Source: JAHFRG01 sp041495205
Lineage (GTDB): Bacteria; Pseudomonadota; Gammaproteobacteria; Burkholderiales; JAHFRG01
Assembly (NCBI GenBank): GCA_041495205.1
Contig: JBGQCF010000014.1
Span: 1-42,369 of the forward strand
Direction of reading: 5' to 3'
DNA: 42,369 bases
A program made the translations under genes and the position numbers. Positions 1 to 7,251 of this stretch are shown one piece after another (within the stretch, counting starts at the first letter, position 1; each line of letters starts with the position of its first letter). The notes beneath the pieces were generated by a model, which worked only from the letters and a program-made list of their open reading frames with translations, searched no databases and was not told where the DNA came from.

Positions 1-40
1 CCTCGTCGAGCTCGGATTCCTTGACGAACGCCTTTGACAT
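1..40 (-). CDS. greB: GreB-like transcription elongation factor, 5' end only
   Basis: Partial gene running off the left edge. The minus strand reads ATG at 40-38 and encodes MSKAFVKESELDE before the window ends. Betaproteobacterial GreB proteins commonly start with an M-(S/N)-KAF-(T/V)-(K/R)-ES stretch followed by acidic residues, and this matches. GreB rescues backtracked RNA polymerase by stimulating transcript cleavage. Only 13 residues are visible, so the call rests on that N-terminal signature alone. No clear Shine-Dalgarno is seen. It is divergent from the ankyrin gene at 130. Confidence 0.5.
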   Translation of the reverse strand, partial: MSKAFVKESELDE

Positions 41-129
41 GATGGCGGAATTCTACCCGTGCGCTACTTGCAAGGCCGCATCCGGTCGCCGAGAATCCGT
101 ACTGCGCAGCGGCAAACCCCGGGGGCGAC

Positions 130-861
130 GTGGCGGCGATCCAGAGAACAGTCGAAAAAGACGACCTGCTGACCAGAATTCGGATCCGGGAGATAGTGTT
201 GTTCGGCCTCATCGCGCTCACCGCCGTCTTCGCCAACCTGCCCGCCGAGACCATCGAGGAACTCGGCATCAACCGCGATTACCTCATCGCCGCGCTGGGC
301 AGCGCGGTGGTGATCGGCCTGTTCCTGTACCTCAAGTTCTTCTTCTTCCTCGCCATCGTGCTGCTGATCCTCGGCGCCAACCTGCCCGAGCAGGTCGCCG
401 AGCGCTTCAACATCTCCAAGGTCCCGCTGATCCTGGCGCTGGCGGCGATGATCGGCGTGTCGCTGATCAACCATGTGCTGAAGCTGCTGCCGACCGGCCT
501 CGAGCGCAAACCGAAGGAAAAGAGCCCGGAAGGCGTGCGCGCCATGTTCTACGCCATCGAGAAGAACAACGCGGTGTACGCGCAGAAGGTGCTGTCGATG
601 GACTTCGACCCCAACCTGCAGCACGACAACGGCTACACCCCGCTCGCCTACGCGGCGCTGAAAGGCAACCCGCAGATGGTCGAGCTGTTCCTGCGCAATG
701 GCGCCGACCCGTCGCTGGCCACCAAGGAAGGCGATACGCCGGTGGAGCTGGCGCTGCGCATGGGGCACAACGAGTTGGCCGACATCCTCAAGCGCGCCCG
801 CCAGGAGTTGGACGCGGGCAGGGCCGCCGCCCTGGAGGAGGCGCCGTCGGCACGCGCCTGA
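130..861 (+). CDS. Membrane protein with C-terminal ankyrin repeats
   Basis: 243-residue protein with a GTG start. The first ~130 residues hold about four hydrophobic segments (roughly 20-40, 50-68, 69-86 and 98-120), including a run KFFFF. The C-terminal part (about 140-230) has ankyrin repeats, with the typical NGYTPLAYAALKGNPQMVELFLRNGADP unit broken as NGYTPLAYAALKG and then MVELFLRNGADP, followed by a second unit GDTPVELALRMGH. Ankyrin repeats mediate protein-protein contacts, so a membrane-anchored scaffold is likely; no enzymatic motif is present. It is followed 66 bp later by nrdJ in the same direction, but the LexA box in between suggests nrdJ has its own promoter. Specific function unknown. 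Confidence 0.8.
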   Translation: MAAIQRTVEKDDLLTRIRIREIVLFGLIALTAVFANLPAETIEELGINRDYLIAALGSAVVIGLFLYLKFFFFLAIVLLILGANLPEQVAERFNISKVPLILALAAMIGVSLINHVLKLLPTGLERKPKEKSPEGVRAMFYAIEKNNAVYAQKVLSMDFDPNLQHDNGYTPLAYAALKGNPQMVELFLRNGADPSLATKEGDTPVELALRMGHNELADILKRARQELDAGRAAALEEAPSARA

Positions 862-902
862 GCGACCCGCCGCTTGCGGCCGGCGCGGTTTGCCGCCACA
901 AT

Positions 903-922
903 ACTGTATAAATAAGCAGTTT
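903..922 (+). promoter_or_regulatory. LexA (SOS) box overlapping the nrdJ promoter
   Basis: TACTGTATAAATAAGCAGTT fits the E. coli/betaproteobacterial LexA consensus CTGT-N8-ACAG with one change (GCAG in the second half) and has the AT-rich core. It contains a possible -10 element (TATAAA, 907-912), so bound repressor would cover the promoter. It ends 5 bp before the nrdJ ATG. A second short palindrome GCAGT-TT-ACTGC (916-927) directly abuts the ATG. No Shine-Dalgarno is visible, so the transcript may be nearly leaderless. No in-window lexA gene. Confidence 0.7.
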
Positions 923-927
923 ACTGC

Positions 928-3756
928 ATGACCCCCGTGACCCTCGTTTCGCCCATTGCGCCGCAGCCCATCTGCCGCGACGCCCTGCTGGAGAAGTACG
1001 CCAAGGGCGCCGAATCCTCCGTCGACGAGGTGCGCCGGCGCGTGGCGCGCGCCCTCGCCCAGGCCGAGCCCGAGGCCCGGCGCGCGCACTGGGAGCGCCG
1101 CTTCCAGCAGGCGCTGGAGGACGGTTTCATCCCCGCCGGCCGCATCAACTCGGCCGCCGGGGTGCAGCTGCAGGCGACGTTGATCAACTGTTTCGTGCAG
1201 CCGGTGGGCGACTCGATCTCGGAGACCGTCGACGGCAAGCCGGGCATCTATGCCGCGCTGCAGGAAGCGGCCGAGACCATGCGCCGTGGCGGCGGCGTGG
1301 GCTACGACTTCTCGTCCATCCGGCCGAAAGGCGCGGAAGTGAAGGGCACGCAGTCGCGCGCCAGCGGCCCGGTGTCCTACATGCGCGTCTTCGACCGCTC
1401 CTGCGAGACGGTGGAGTCGGCAGGCGCGCGCCGCGGCGCGCAGATGGGGGTGCTGCGCTGCGACCACCCGGACGTGGAGGATTTCATCCACGCCAAGGAC
1501 CTGGGCGACCTGGCCAACTTCAACGTTTCGGTCGGCGTCACCGACGCCTTCATGCAGGCGGTCGAGGGCGACCTCGAGGTCGAGCTGGTGCACAAGGCGA
1601 AGCCCTGGCCCGGCGCGGGCGTCACCCAGCGCGCGGACGGAATGTGGGTCTACCGCAAGCTCGCCGCGCGCTCGCTGTGGGACCAGATCATGCGCTCGAC
1701 CTACGACCATGCCGAGCCGGGGATCCTGTTCCTCGACCGCATTAACCGCGACAACAACCTGAATTACTGCGAGACCATCGAGGCCACCAATCCCTGCGCC
1801 GAGCAGCCGCTGCCGCCCTACGGCTGCTGCTGCCTGGGCTCGATCGACCTGACGCGCTTCGTGCGCGACGCTTTCGGCGAGGGCGCCAAGTTCGATTTCG
1901 ATGGCTTCGGCAAAGTCGTGGACGTGGCGGTGCGCATGCTCGACAACGTGCTCGAGGTCACTGCCTGGCCGCTCGAGGCGCAGCAGCGCGAGGCGATGGC
2001 CAAGCGGCGCGTCGGCCTGGGCTTCACCGGGCTGGGCGACGCGCTCATCATGCTGCGCCTGCACTACGACAGCGACGCGGCGCGCCGCATGGCTGCGCGC
2101 ATCTCCGAAGCCATGCGCGACTGCGCCTACCGCGCCTCGGTGGAGTTGGCGAAGGAGCGCGGCGCGTTCCCGCTGTTCAACGCCGACCTCTACCTCTCCG
2201 GCACCAGCTTCGCCGCGCGCCTGCCCGAGGAGGCCAAGGCGCAGGTGCGCGCGCATGGCATCCGCAACAGCCACCTGCTGTCCATCGCGCCCACCGGCAC
2301 CATCAGCCTGGCGTTCGCCGACAACGCCTCCAACGGCATCGAGCCGCCGTTCTCCTGGACCTACACGCGCAAGAAGCGCATGGCCGACGGTACGCTGCAG
2401 GAATTCCCGGTCGAGGACCACGCCTGGCGCCGCTACAAGGCGGCCGGCGGGGACATGGCCAACCTGCCCCCCTATTTCGTCACCGCGCTCGAACTGAGCG
2501 CGGCGGCGCACGAGCAGATGGTGGCCGCGGTGGCGCCCTACATCGACACCAGCATCTCGAAAACGGTGAACGTGCCGGAGGACTATCCCTACGGCGAGTT
2601 CAAGGACCTGTACCTCGCCGCCTGGAAATCGGAGCTCAAGGGGCTCGCCACCTACCGGCCGAACAAGGTGCTGGGTTCCGTCCTGTCCGTCGGGCAGCCG
2701 CAGGACTTCGCCGAGGACGACGTCAACCGGCGCATCCGCATCAAGTCGCTGCCCGAGCCGGTGCTCACCAGCCTGCGCTGGCCGGGGCGGCCGGAATTCG
2801 CCTCCGGCAACCTGTCCTGGACTTACATGGTCGAGCACCCGCGGCACCATTTCGCGGTGTTCGTCGGTGAGGCCGAAAACGGCGGTCCGCACGCCTTCGA
2901 AGTGTGGGTGAACGGTAGCGAGCAGCCGCGAGGCCTGGGCGCAGTGGCCAAGACGCTGTCGATGGACATGCGCGCGCACGATCCGGGCTGGCTGCGGCTC
3001 AAGCTCGATACGCTTGCCCGCACCACCGGTGACGACGCCTTCGACTTGGCATTTCCGCCGCACGGCGAGAAGCGACGCATGCCCTCGGTGGTTTCCGCGC
3101 TGGCGCAACTGGTGCGCTGGCGCGTGGAGCAACTGGGTGACCTGGCCGGGGAAAACCAAGCCGATGCCTTCGCCAGCGTCACGCCGGTGATGGACGCGAT
3201 GTTCAGCCTGAAGGAACCGAAGACCGGCACCGACGGCACCATGTCCTGGACGGTGGACGTGCTGAACCCCCGCACTGGCGACGACTTCGTGCTCGGTCTG
3301 AAGGAGATCGCCCTGCCGGACGGAACGACGAGGCCCTACTCCATGTGGCTCTCGGGCGAATATCCGCGCGCGCTGGACGGGCTGTGCAAGCTGCTGTCGC
3401 TCGACATGCGCGTCATCGACCCGGCCTGGATCGGCATGAAGCTGAAGAAGCTGCTCGACTTCCCCGAGCCGCTCGGCGATTTCATGGCCTTCGTGCCCGG
3501 CTCGAAAAAGCAGCAGACCTGGCCGTCCACCGTGTCCTACGTGGCGCGGCTGGTGCTGCACCGCTACGCCATGCTCGGCATCCTAGACGAGGACGGCGTG
3601 CCTCTGCAGCGCATGGGCATGCTCGAAGCGCCGGCTGCGGGGCGCGCGCCGGTGATGCAGGGCGCGAAGTGCCCGGAGTGCGGCAGCCACACCCTGATCC
3701 GCAGGGACGGCTGCGACTGGTGCACGGCCTGCGGCTACGAGGGCCTCTGCGGGTAG
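928..3756 (+). CDS. nrdJ: Adenosylcobalamin-dependent (class II) ribonucleotide reductase
   Basis: 942-residue enzyme that reduces ribonucleotides to deoxyribonucleotides using a cobalamin-generated thiyl radical, independently of oxygen. Seen in order: NCFVQPVGDS (first redox cysteine region, ~residue 90), MRRGGGVGYDFSSIRPKG, NPCAEQPLPPYGCCCLGSIDL (~290; contains the thiyl-radical Cys and the second redox Cys), and APTGTISLAFADNASNGIEP (~455). After the barrel come two TSCPD-type repeats (around 620-720 and 750-860). The protein ends with a zinc-ribbon-like tail with CPECG and CTACGYEGLCG, typical of this subclass, which delivers reducing equivalents. The start at 928 is the only ATG consistent with the family N-terminus. 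A LexA box sits immediately upstream, implying SOS control. The stop codon lies inside a perfect hairpin. Confidence 0.97.
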   Translation: MTPVTLVSPIAPQPICRDALLEKYAKGAESSVDEVRRRVARALAQAEPEARRAHWERRFQQALEDGFIPAGRINSAAGVQLQATLINCFVQPVGDSISETVDGKPGIYAALQEAAETMRRGGGVGYDFSSIRPKGAEVKGTQSRASGPVSYMRVFDRSCETVESAGARRGAQMGVLRCDHPDVEDFIHAKDLGDLANFNVSVGVTDAFMQAVEGDLEVELVHKAKPWPGAGVTQRADGMWVYRKLAARSLWDQIMRSTYDHAEPGILFLDRINRDNNLNYCETIEATNPCAEQPLPPYGCCCLGSIDLTRFVRDAFGEGAKFDFDGFGKVVDVAVRMLDNVLEVTAWPLEAQQREAMAKRRVGLGFTGLGDALIMLRLHYDSDAARRMAARISEAMRDCAYRASVELAKERGAFPLFNADLYLSGTSFAARLPEEAKAQVRAHGIRNSHLLSIAPTGTISLAFADNASNGIEPPFSWTYTRKKRMADGTLQEFPVEDHAWRRYKAAGGDMANLPPYFVTALELSAAAHEQMVAAVAPYIDTSISKTVNVPEDYPYGEFKDLYLAAWKSELKGLATYRPNKVLGSVLSVGQPQDFAEDDVNRRIRIKSLPEPVLTSLRWPGRPEFASGNLSWTYMVEHPRHHFAVFVGEAENGGPHAFEVWVNGSEQPRGLGAVAKTLSMDMRAHDPGWLRLKLDTLARTTGDDAFDLAFPPHGEKRRMPSVVSALAQLVRWRVEQLGDLAGENQADAFASVTPVMDAMFSLKEPKTGTDGTMSWTVDVLNPRTGDDFVLGLKEIALPDGTTRPYSMWLSGEYPRALDGLCKLLSLDMRVIDPAWIGMKLKKLLDFPEPLGDFMAFVPGSKKQQTWPSTVSYVARLVLHRYAMLGILDEDGVPLQRMGMLEAPAAGRAPVMQGAKCPECGSHTLIRRDGCDWCTACGYEGLCG

Positions 3757-3779
3757 GGTGGGCCAATGGCCCACCCTAC
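3753..3779. terminator. Perfect 12-bp hairpin between convergent genes
   Basis: GTAGGGTGGGCC (3753-3764), AAT loop, GGCCCACCCTAC (3768-3779). It contains the nrdJ stop codon on the plus strand and the stop codon of the nudF fragment (3776-3778) on the minus strand. No T-run follows on either side, so it is either a weak bidirectional terminator or a copy of the GTAGGGTGGGC-type palindromic repeat common in proteobacterial genomes. Confidence 0.6.
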
Positions 3780-3865
3780 GGGGCGAAGGCCTTGAGCCAC
3801 AGCAGTCCCGCGACGGTCTTGGCGTCGCCGATGCGGCCGTCGCGCACCATGGCGACGGCCCGGCC
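3776..3865 (-). pseudogene. 3' remnant of ADP-ribose pyrophosphatase (NudF-type Nudix)
   Basis: The minus strand encodes a C-terminal tail reading ...VAMVRDGRIGDAKTVAGLLW followed by LKAFAP and a TAG stop. ADP-ribose pyrophosphatases end in a similar (V/I)RDG-I-DAKT-I-GLLW segment, so this is the last ~28 codons of such a gene. Upstream the similarity stops at about 3865, exactly where the radical SAM gene ends (its stop is 3867-3869). The Nudix box and everything N-terminal is missing. It reads as the stump left when the radical SAM segment replaced the 5' part of the gene. Confidence 0.6.
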
Positions 3866-3866
3866 T

Positions 3867-5504
3867 CTAGGCCCAGTTTCTCCGCTCGACGAATGTCCGC
3901 GGCTCGAGCGGCCGCCCCTCCGGATAGGTCGACCCCTCGCGGCGCGCCGACCATAGCAGCAGCGGTCCGATCGCGCGGTCGAGGACGCGCGAGACGACAC
4001 CGAATTCGCCTTCGATCTTTTTTCGCAGCTCCGCGATCCGCTCGCTGACGACGTGATTCGAGCCTCGCAGATATCGCTCCATGGCCCACAACGCGGCGCC
4101 GTAGCCCCGCCTGAGGTTGGCGGCTTCGGCGATGAAGCGCGCGCGCACGCGCGCGTCGCTGTCCTGCCCGTAACGTTTCCAGCCCTCGTACATGGTTCGC
4201 ATGATTCGGTAAAGGCTGGGTCCGTTGACCTCGTAGTCATGTCGAAAGGCGAAGTCGAGCCAGGACTTGGAATCGTCGCGGGCGATGTGCTCGTGCTGGA
4301 AATTGAATTTGTACTGGCCGTGGATGTCCGCCAGGTCGATTCCTTTCAATATTCGGCCCTGTTTTTCCATCTGCGCGTGCAGCGGCGCCCCGGGGATCGG
4401 GGTGTACAGCATGAACTGGTGGCAGTCGGCGTCGTGGGCCACGGCGTGCTCGATCTCCTCGCGCATGTTCTCGGGCGTGTGATGCTCCATCCCGATGATG
4501 GTCGAGCCCTGGACCCGGATGCCGTGCGACTGCAGCTCGCGGGTGAGCGCGACCGTGTCGGTGTTCTTCAGCTTTCTGTAGCCGGACTGGGCCGACTCGA
4601 AGCCCATCCATACCCACGATACGCCCAGCTCGACGAGCTCGCGCATGTCGTACTTGCGGATGGCGTTCGCCGACGAGAAGACGTACATCGACCAGGCCTT
4701 GCCGTGCTTCTTCATCTCGCCGAGCAGATCGAGCGCGCGCCTCTTGTACAGCAGGAAGTTCTCGTCCATCATGAAGAACGTGCGGACCTTCAGCTGCTGT
4801 TCAACGTTGCACATGACGTCGAACAATTGCTTTCCGGTCTCGTAGAAGTTGACGAAGCGGCCCTTGCCGCCGAAGAAAGCCGAGGTCGTGCAGAAATTGC
4901 AGCCCATCGGACAGCCGACCGAGGGGATGATCGTTGCGGCCGGATCGCCCCCGCCGCGTGGCGCCTTGAGGCCCATCAGCCGGAAGCCGAATGACGAGGA
5001 AATCACCGGATGCGAGATCGGCGCGTCGGCCGGATCGCCGAGGAACTCGCGAAACCAGCGGATGCCCTCGCCCTTGACGATGTGATCGGCGTCAAGCATC
5101 CGCTCGACCCCGGGAATGGCCGCCACGTGGCCGCCGACGACGACGGTGGATTGCGGCGAGTGCTCCCGCACGAGACGGCACATCTCGCGCACTTTGCCGA
5201 CATTCACGATGATGCCGGAAATCCCGACGATGTCGTAGTGATTGGTCTTCAGCTCTTCGACGAACCGTTCGCGCGTGGGGAAGTCGAGCAGCGTGGATGG
5301 GACGGAGATGTTCTCCTGGATCAGCATGATGCCCCACGAGCGGTGGTGCATGCGCAGCGAGAATGGTCCCTGCGCGCGCGTGATCTGGTTGTGATAGAGC
5401 TCGAGCGGGTTGATCGCGCGGCTGCCGAACTCATCGTCGCACGCGAACGGGCGGAACACTGACGTGAGGAGTACACGCGGACGGGAACACTCTGACTGAG
5501 GCAT
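3867..5504 (-). CDS. B12-binding-domain radical SAM protein, function unknown
   Basis: 545 residues from the ATG at 5504, preferred over the GTG at 5570 because the family-like sequence starts at MPQSECSRPRVLL. The N-terminal ~170 residues form a B12-binding-like Rossmann region (YDIVGISGIIVNVGK, VVVGGHVAAIPGVE, IVKGEG). The radical SAM core follows with the 4Fe-4S motif CPMGCNFC (CxxxCxxC) near residue 200, then a ~100-residue C-terminal region rich in Arg/Tyr. Such proteins (BchE- and hopanoid-type relatives) use cobalamin and SAM for methylations or cyclisations. The substrate cannot be read from sequence. A fragment of a second radical SAM gene and an FNR box lie upstream, pointing to anaerobic expression. 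Base composition is G+C rich, like nrdJ and unlike the next gene. Confidence 0.85.
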   Translation of the reverse strand: MPQSECSRPRVLLTSVFRPFACDDEFGSRAINPLELYHNQITRAQGPFSLRMHHRSWGIMLIQENISVPSTLLDFPTRERFVEELKTNHYDIVGISGIIVNVGKVREMCRLVREHSPQSTVVVGGHVAAIPGVERMLDADHIVKGEGIRWFREFLGDPADAPISHPVISSSFGFRLMGLKAPRGGGDPAATIIPSVGCPMGCNFCTTSAFFGGKGRFVNFYETGKQLFDVMCNVEQQLKVRTFFMMDENFLLYKRRALDLLGEMKKHGKAWSMYVFSSANAIRKYDMRELVELGVSWVWMGFESAQSGYRKLKNTDTVALTRELQSHGIRVQGSTIIGMEHHTPENMREEIEHAVAHDADCHQFMLYTPIPGAPLHAQMEKQGRILKGIDLADIHGQYKFNFQHEHIARDDSKSWLDFAFRHDYEVNGPSLYRIMRTMYEGWKRYGQDSDARVRARFIAEAANLRRGYGAALWAMERYLRGSNHVVSERIAELRKKIEGEFGVVSRVLDRAIGPLLLWSARREGSTYPEGRPLEPRTFVERRNWA

Positions 5505-5530
5505 AGATGTACCTGCGAACGATAGGAAAA

Positions 5531-5623
5531 TCAATCTGCCCGTCGCGGGAGCACCTCGCTCACCGCCCACTTAAAGCTCCAGAAGCTTTCCGGGTATTTA
5601 GGATTAATCAGCAGTAGCCGCAT
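5531..5623 (-). pseudogene. 5' remnant of a second B12/radical SAM gene
   Basis: A 30-codon ORF starting with ATG at 5623 encodes MRLLLINPKYPESFWSFKWA, then VSEVLPRRAD and a TGA at 5533-5531. The N-terminus NPKxPESFWSFKWA is characteristic of one group of B12-binding radical SAM proteins (DUF4070-containing), where it is normally followed by a long B12 domain. Here it stops after 30 codons, 26 bp before the start of the intact radical SAM gene, whose own N-terminus is different. It is best read as the stump of a lost tandem paralogue; expression as a leader peptide cannot be excluded. Confidence 0.55.
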
Positions 5624-5673
5624 ATTCACGCGCGCCGGGATGGTAATACACTTTTAGCCTATATTGATTAGAT

Positions 5674-5699
5674 TGCTAGACTAACCGGTAAATCTAGCA
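5674..5699. repeat. Inverted repeat in the radical SAM leader
   Basis: TGCTAGA (5674-5680) and TCTAGCA (5693-5699) are perfect 7-bp inverted arms around a 12-nt centre that itself contains ACCGGT. It lies between the FNR box and the truncated radical SAM ORF. It could be a regulator site or an RNA hairpin; no T-run follows. Confidence 0.4.
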
Positions 5700-5746
5700 T
5701 GGAAGCAACCAAAAAGGCCGAATAAGACAGGAAATCTGGCGATCTC

Positions 5747-5760
5747 TTGATCTAAATCAA
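5747..5760. promoter_or_regulatory. FNR/ANR box
   Basis: TTGATCTAAATCAA is an exact match to the FNR consensus TTGAT-N4-ATCAA. If it activates leftwards at the usual -41.5 position, transcription would start near 5712, upstream of the radical SAM remnant (5623) and the intact radical SAM gene (5504). A weak -10-like TATTCG lies at 5724-5719 on the minus strand. The nearest alternative target on the plus strand is not obvious. Confidence 0.65.
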
Positions 5761-5920
5761 AAACTCTTCACTTTTAAGTCACACCACCAACCAATGTGAC
5801 CCCCTCGTTTCACGGCTTCCTAATGACCTGCACCACCGCCCGAGCCCCGCGCATGAACGGATGCGCTGAGAGCGGCGTAATCCTCATCGGAAATTCGACA
5901 CCGGCTTGTTTTTCCTTTCA

Positions 5921-5939
5921 GGATTCAAGACCTGACCCC
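5921..5939. repeat. Fragment resembling a RAYT-associated REP repeat
   Basis: GGATTCAAGACCTGACCCC matches, from memory, the sequence that often flanks REP-associated tyrosine transposase elements in proteobacteria. No transposase gene is present. The rest of 5571-5959 is AT-rich non-coding DNA holding the FNR box, an inverted repeat and the radical SAM remnant. Confidence 0.3.
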
Positions 5940-5959
5940 GTTGTTTTGCTCCCAGCTAT

Positions 5960-6955
5960 TTACTTTTTACTTTCAACAGGCTTTAAAACTTTGTAAAGAA
6001 AAACCCCCGCTGGCTTTGCTAACTCTTCAGAACAGTTCTGTGCAGTCAGCCACCATATGTTAGTTCGACCTTTTACAAAACCCGTCCGACGAAAAATTCG
6101 GCGGAAACCGAGTACTTCATTGTTTATAAGATCCATTACAATCAGTTCACCACACGCGATACCTAGCTCGCGATCATTGAGTCGTGTAATTCCGCGCCAT
6201 GTGTAGCCATACTTGCTCTGTAGAGTATCAACATCTTTTTTAGCCAAAACATATGGGACTTGTTCCCATTGCCCTTTAGCATTTTTGCTTGAAATTGTTC
6301 TATTTGGATGAGCAGAGGCATCGCGATAATACCGCAAGTACCTTTTCGATTCTGGATTGGGATTTTCTTTCGGCCAAAGAGTCTCAAAAAACTGATAACG
6401 ACCACTGTTTGGCTGAACTAATGCTTGGCCTGCATAGCCCCCAAAATCACCGATTTTGTCACCCGTTGGTCCTTCGTTTGAAAATAGATGCATAAGTTGA
6501 TAGTCGTTAAGATTTTGTGATGGCCTCATTTCAAAAATTCCTTCAACGTTCTCGACCGTCTTAAAAATGAATTCTGCCGCCTCCGCCTCACACAAGGCCT
6601 TGAAGTATTCCTCGCTGGTCATGCCCGGCTTATAAACGTCCTTGGGTTTATCGTGAGGAGGCGGTAGCTGGATGGAATGGGCGAATCGTCCTTCCTCCGT
6701 CGCCAGCGGGTCATAAGGCTTCAGAAAAAGAATGTCGCAGCTTGAGTTGCGAATGCCCGTCTTCCGGGGCTCGGGTTCGTAAGGGCCGAGTTGCCGCTCC
6801 CGGCATTCCTTGTCGATGTCGGCCATAATTTTGCGAAACCGCTCGCCAGACGTTTCAGCGTGCGCGCACCCGCATAACACTACCAGCAGAGTGCATGCAG
6901 CGGTTAACTGCAGAAACTTGTGAGAATAAAGGGTCAGGGTGAAATTATTTTTCAT
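5960..6955 (-). CDS. Putative lipoprotein of unknown function
   Basis: 331 residues from the ATG at 6955. This start was chosen over 6994 because it gives a normal lipoprotein signal: basic start MKNNFTLTLYSHK, a hydrophobic core, then the lipobox-like LCGC with the lipid-attached Cys near residue 28. The mature protein has several Cys (in SSCDI, KALCEAEA, IACGEL, AQNCSEEL) and aromatic-rich segments such as RYLRYYRD and TNIWWLTAQ. No known domain is recognised. It is monocistronic, flanked by AT-rich DNA, and clearly lower in G+C than its neighbours, which suggests acquisition by transfer. A surface or periplasmic location is inferred from the signal only. Confidence 0.7.
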   Translation of the reverse strand: MKNNFTLTLYSHKFLQLTAACTLLVVLCGCAHAETSGERFRKIMADIDKECRERQLGPYEPEPRKTGIRNSSCDILFLKPYDPLATEEGRFAHSIQLPPPHDKPKDVYKPGMTSEEYFKALCEAEAAEFIFKTVENVEGIFEMRPSQNLNDYQLMHLFSNEGPTGDKIGDFGGYAGQALVQPNSGRYQFFETLWPKENPNPESKRYLRYYRDASAHPNRTISSKNAKGQWEQVPYVLAKKDVDTLQSKYGYTWRGITRLNDRELGIACGELIVMDLINNEVLGFRRIFRRTGFVKGRTNIWWLTAQNCSEELAKPAGVFLYKVLKPVESKK

Positions 6956-7032
6956 TTCAGAACTCAAATCCCGCCTGCTTTTCAGTAATTCCAAATTTTA
7001 ACCGTGCTTCAGAAAAACTTGTGTTTATGATA

Positions 7033-7247
7033 CCCCTGTGAGCCGCCAAGTGACGAAGCCAAACCGGGAGAAGTGAAGCGAGCACTGTCTGAGCGCGAAG
7101 CGCGAGTTGCGCAGCGCCCAGTTTGGCTGAGGAGCGCAGGGAATCCTGAGCTCGTCGAAGGGCGGCGAACGGGGTCGCCTTCTTTTTGGTTATTTTTTCT
7201 TGGCGAAACAAGAAAAAGTAACCAGCTGCCGGGCTGCCCCCGGCGAA
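7033..7247 (+). repeat. Interspersed structured repeat, copy 1
   Basis: About 215 bp, also found at 17781-17988 in the same orientation. It starts CCCCTGTGAGCCGCC and ends GCCGGGCTGCCCCCGGCGA. An outer stem pairs GCCAAACCGGG (7058-7068) with CCCAGTTTGGC (7117-7127) around a nearly invariant core containing GAGCGCGAAGCGCGAGTTGC. A second hairpin (7188-7223) pairs GGTTA...TTTTTCTT with AAGAAAAAGTAACC. It ends 5 bp from the mlaE stop codon. It also contains a CCTGAGCTCGTCGAAGG segment of another repeat family that is absent from copy 2. Confidence 0.85.
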
Positions 7248-7251
7248 TCTT

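Noticed and set aside
64..3561. A 1165-codon minus-strand open frame opposite the ankyrin gene and nrdJ
   Set aside because: It is rich in Arg/His/Gly with no domain, and is the usual antisense shadow of G+C-rich coding DNA; nrdJ on the plus strand is unambiguous.
5505..5712. Cobalamin riboswitch in the leader of the radical SAM gene
   Set aside because: I could not find a B12-box-like core; the stretch is better explained by the truncated radical SAM ORF. nrdJ has almost no leader for a riboswitch either.
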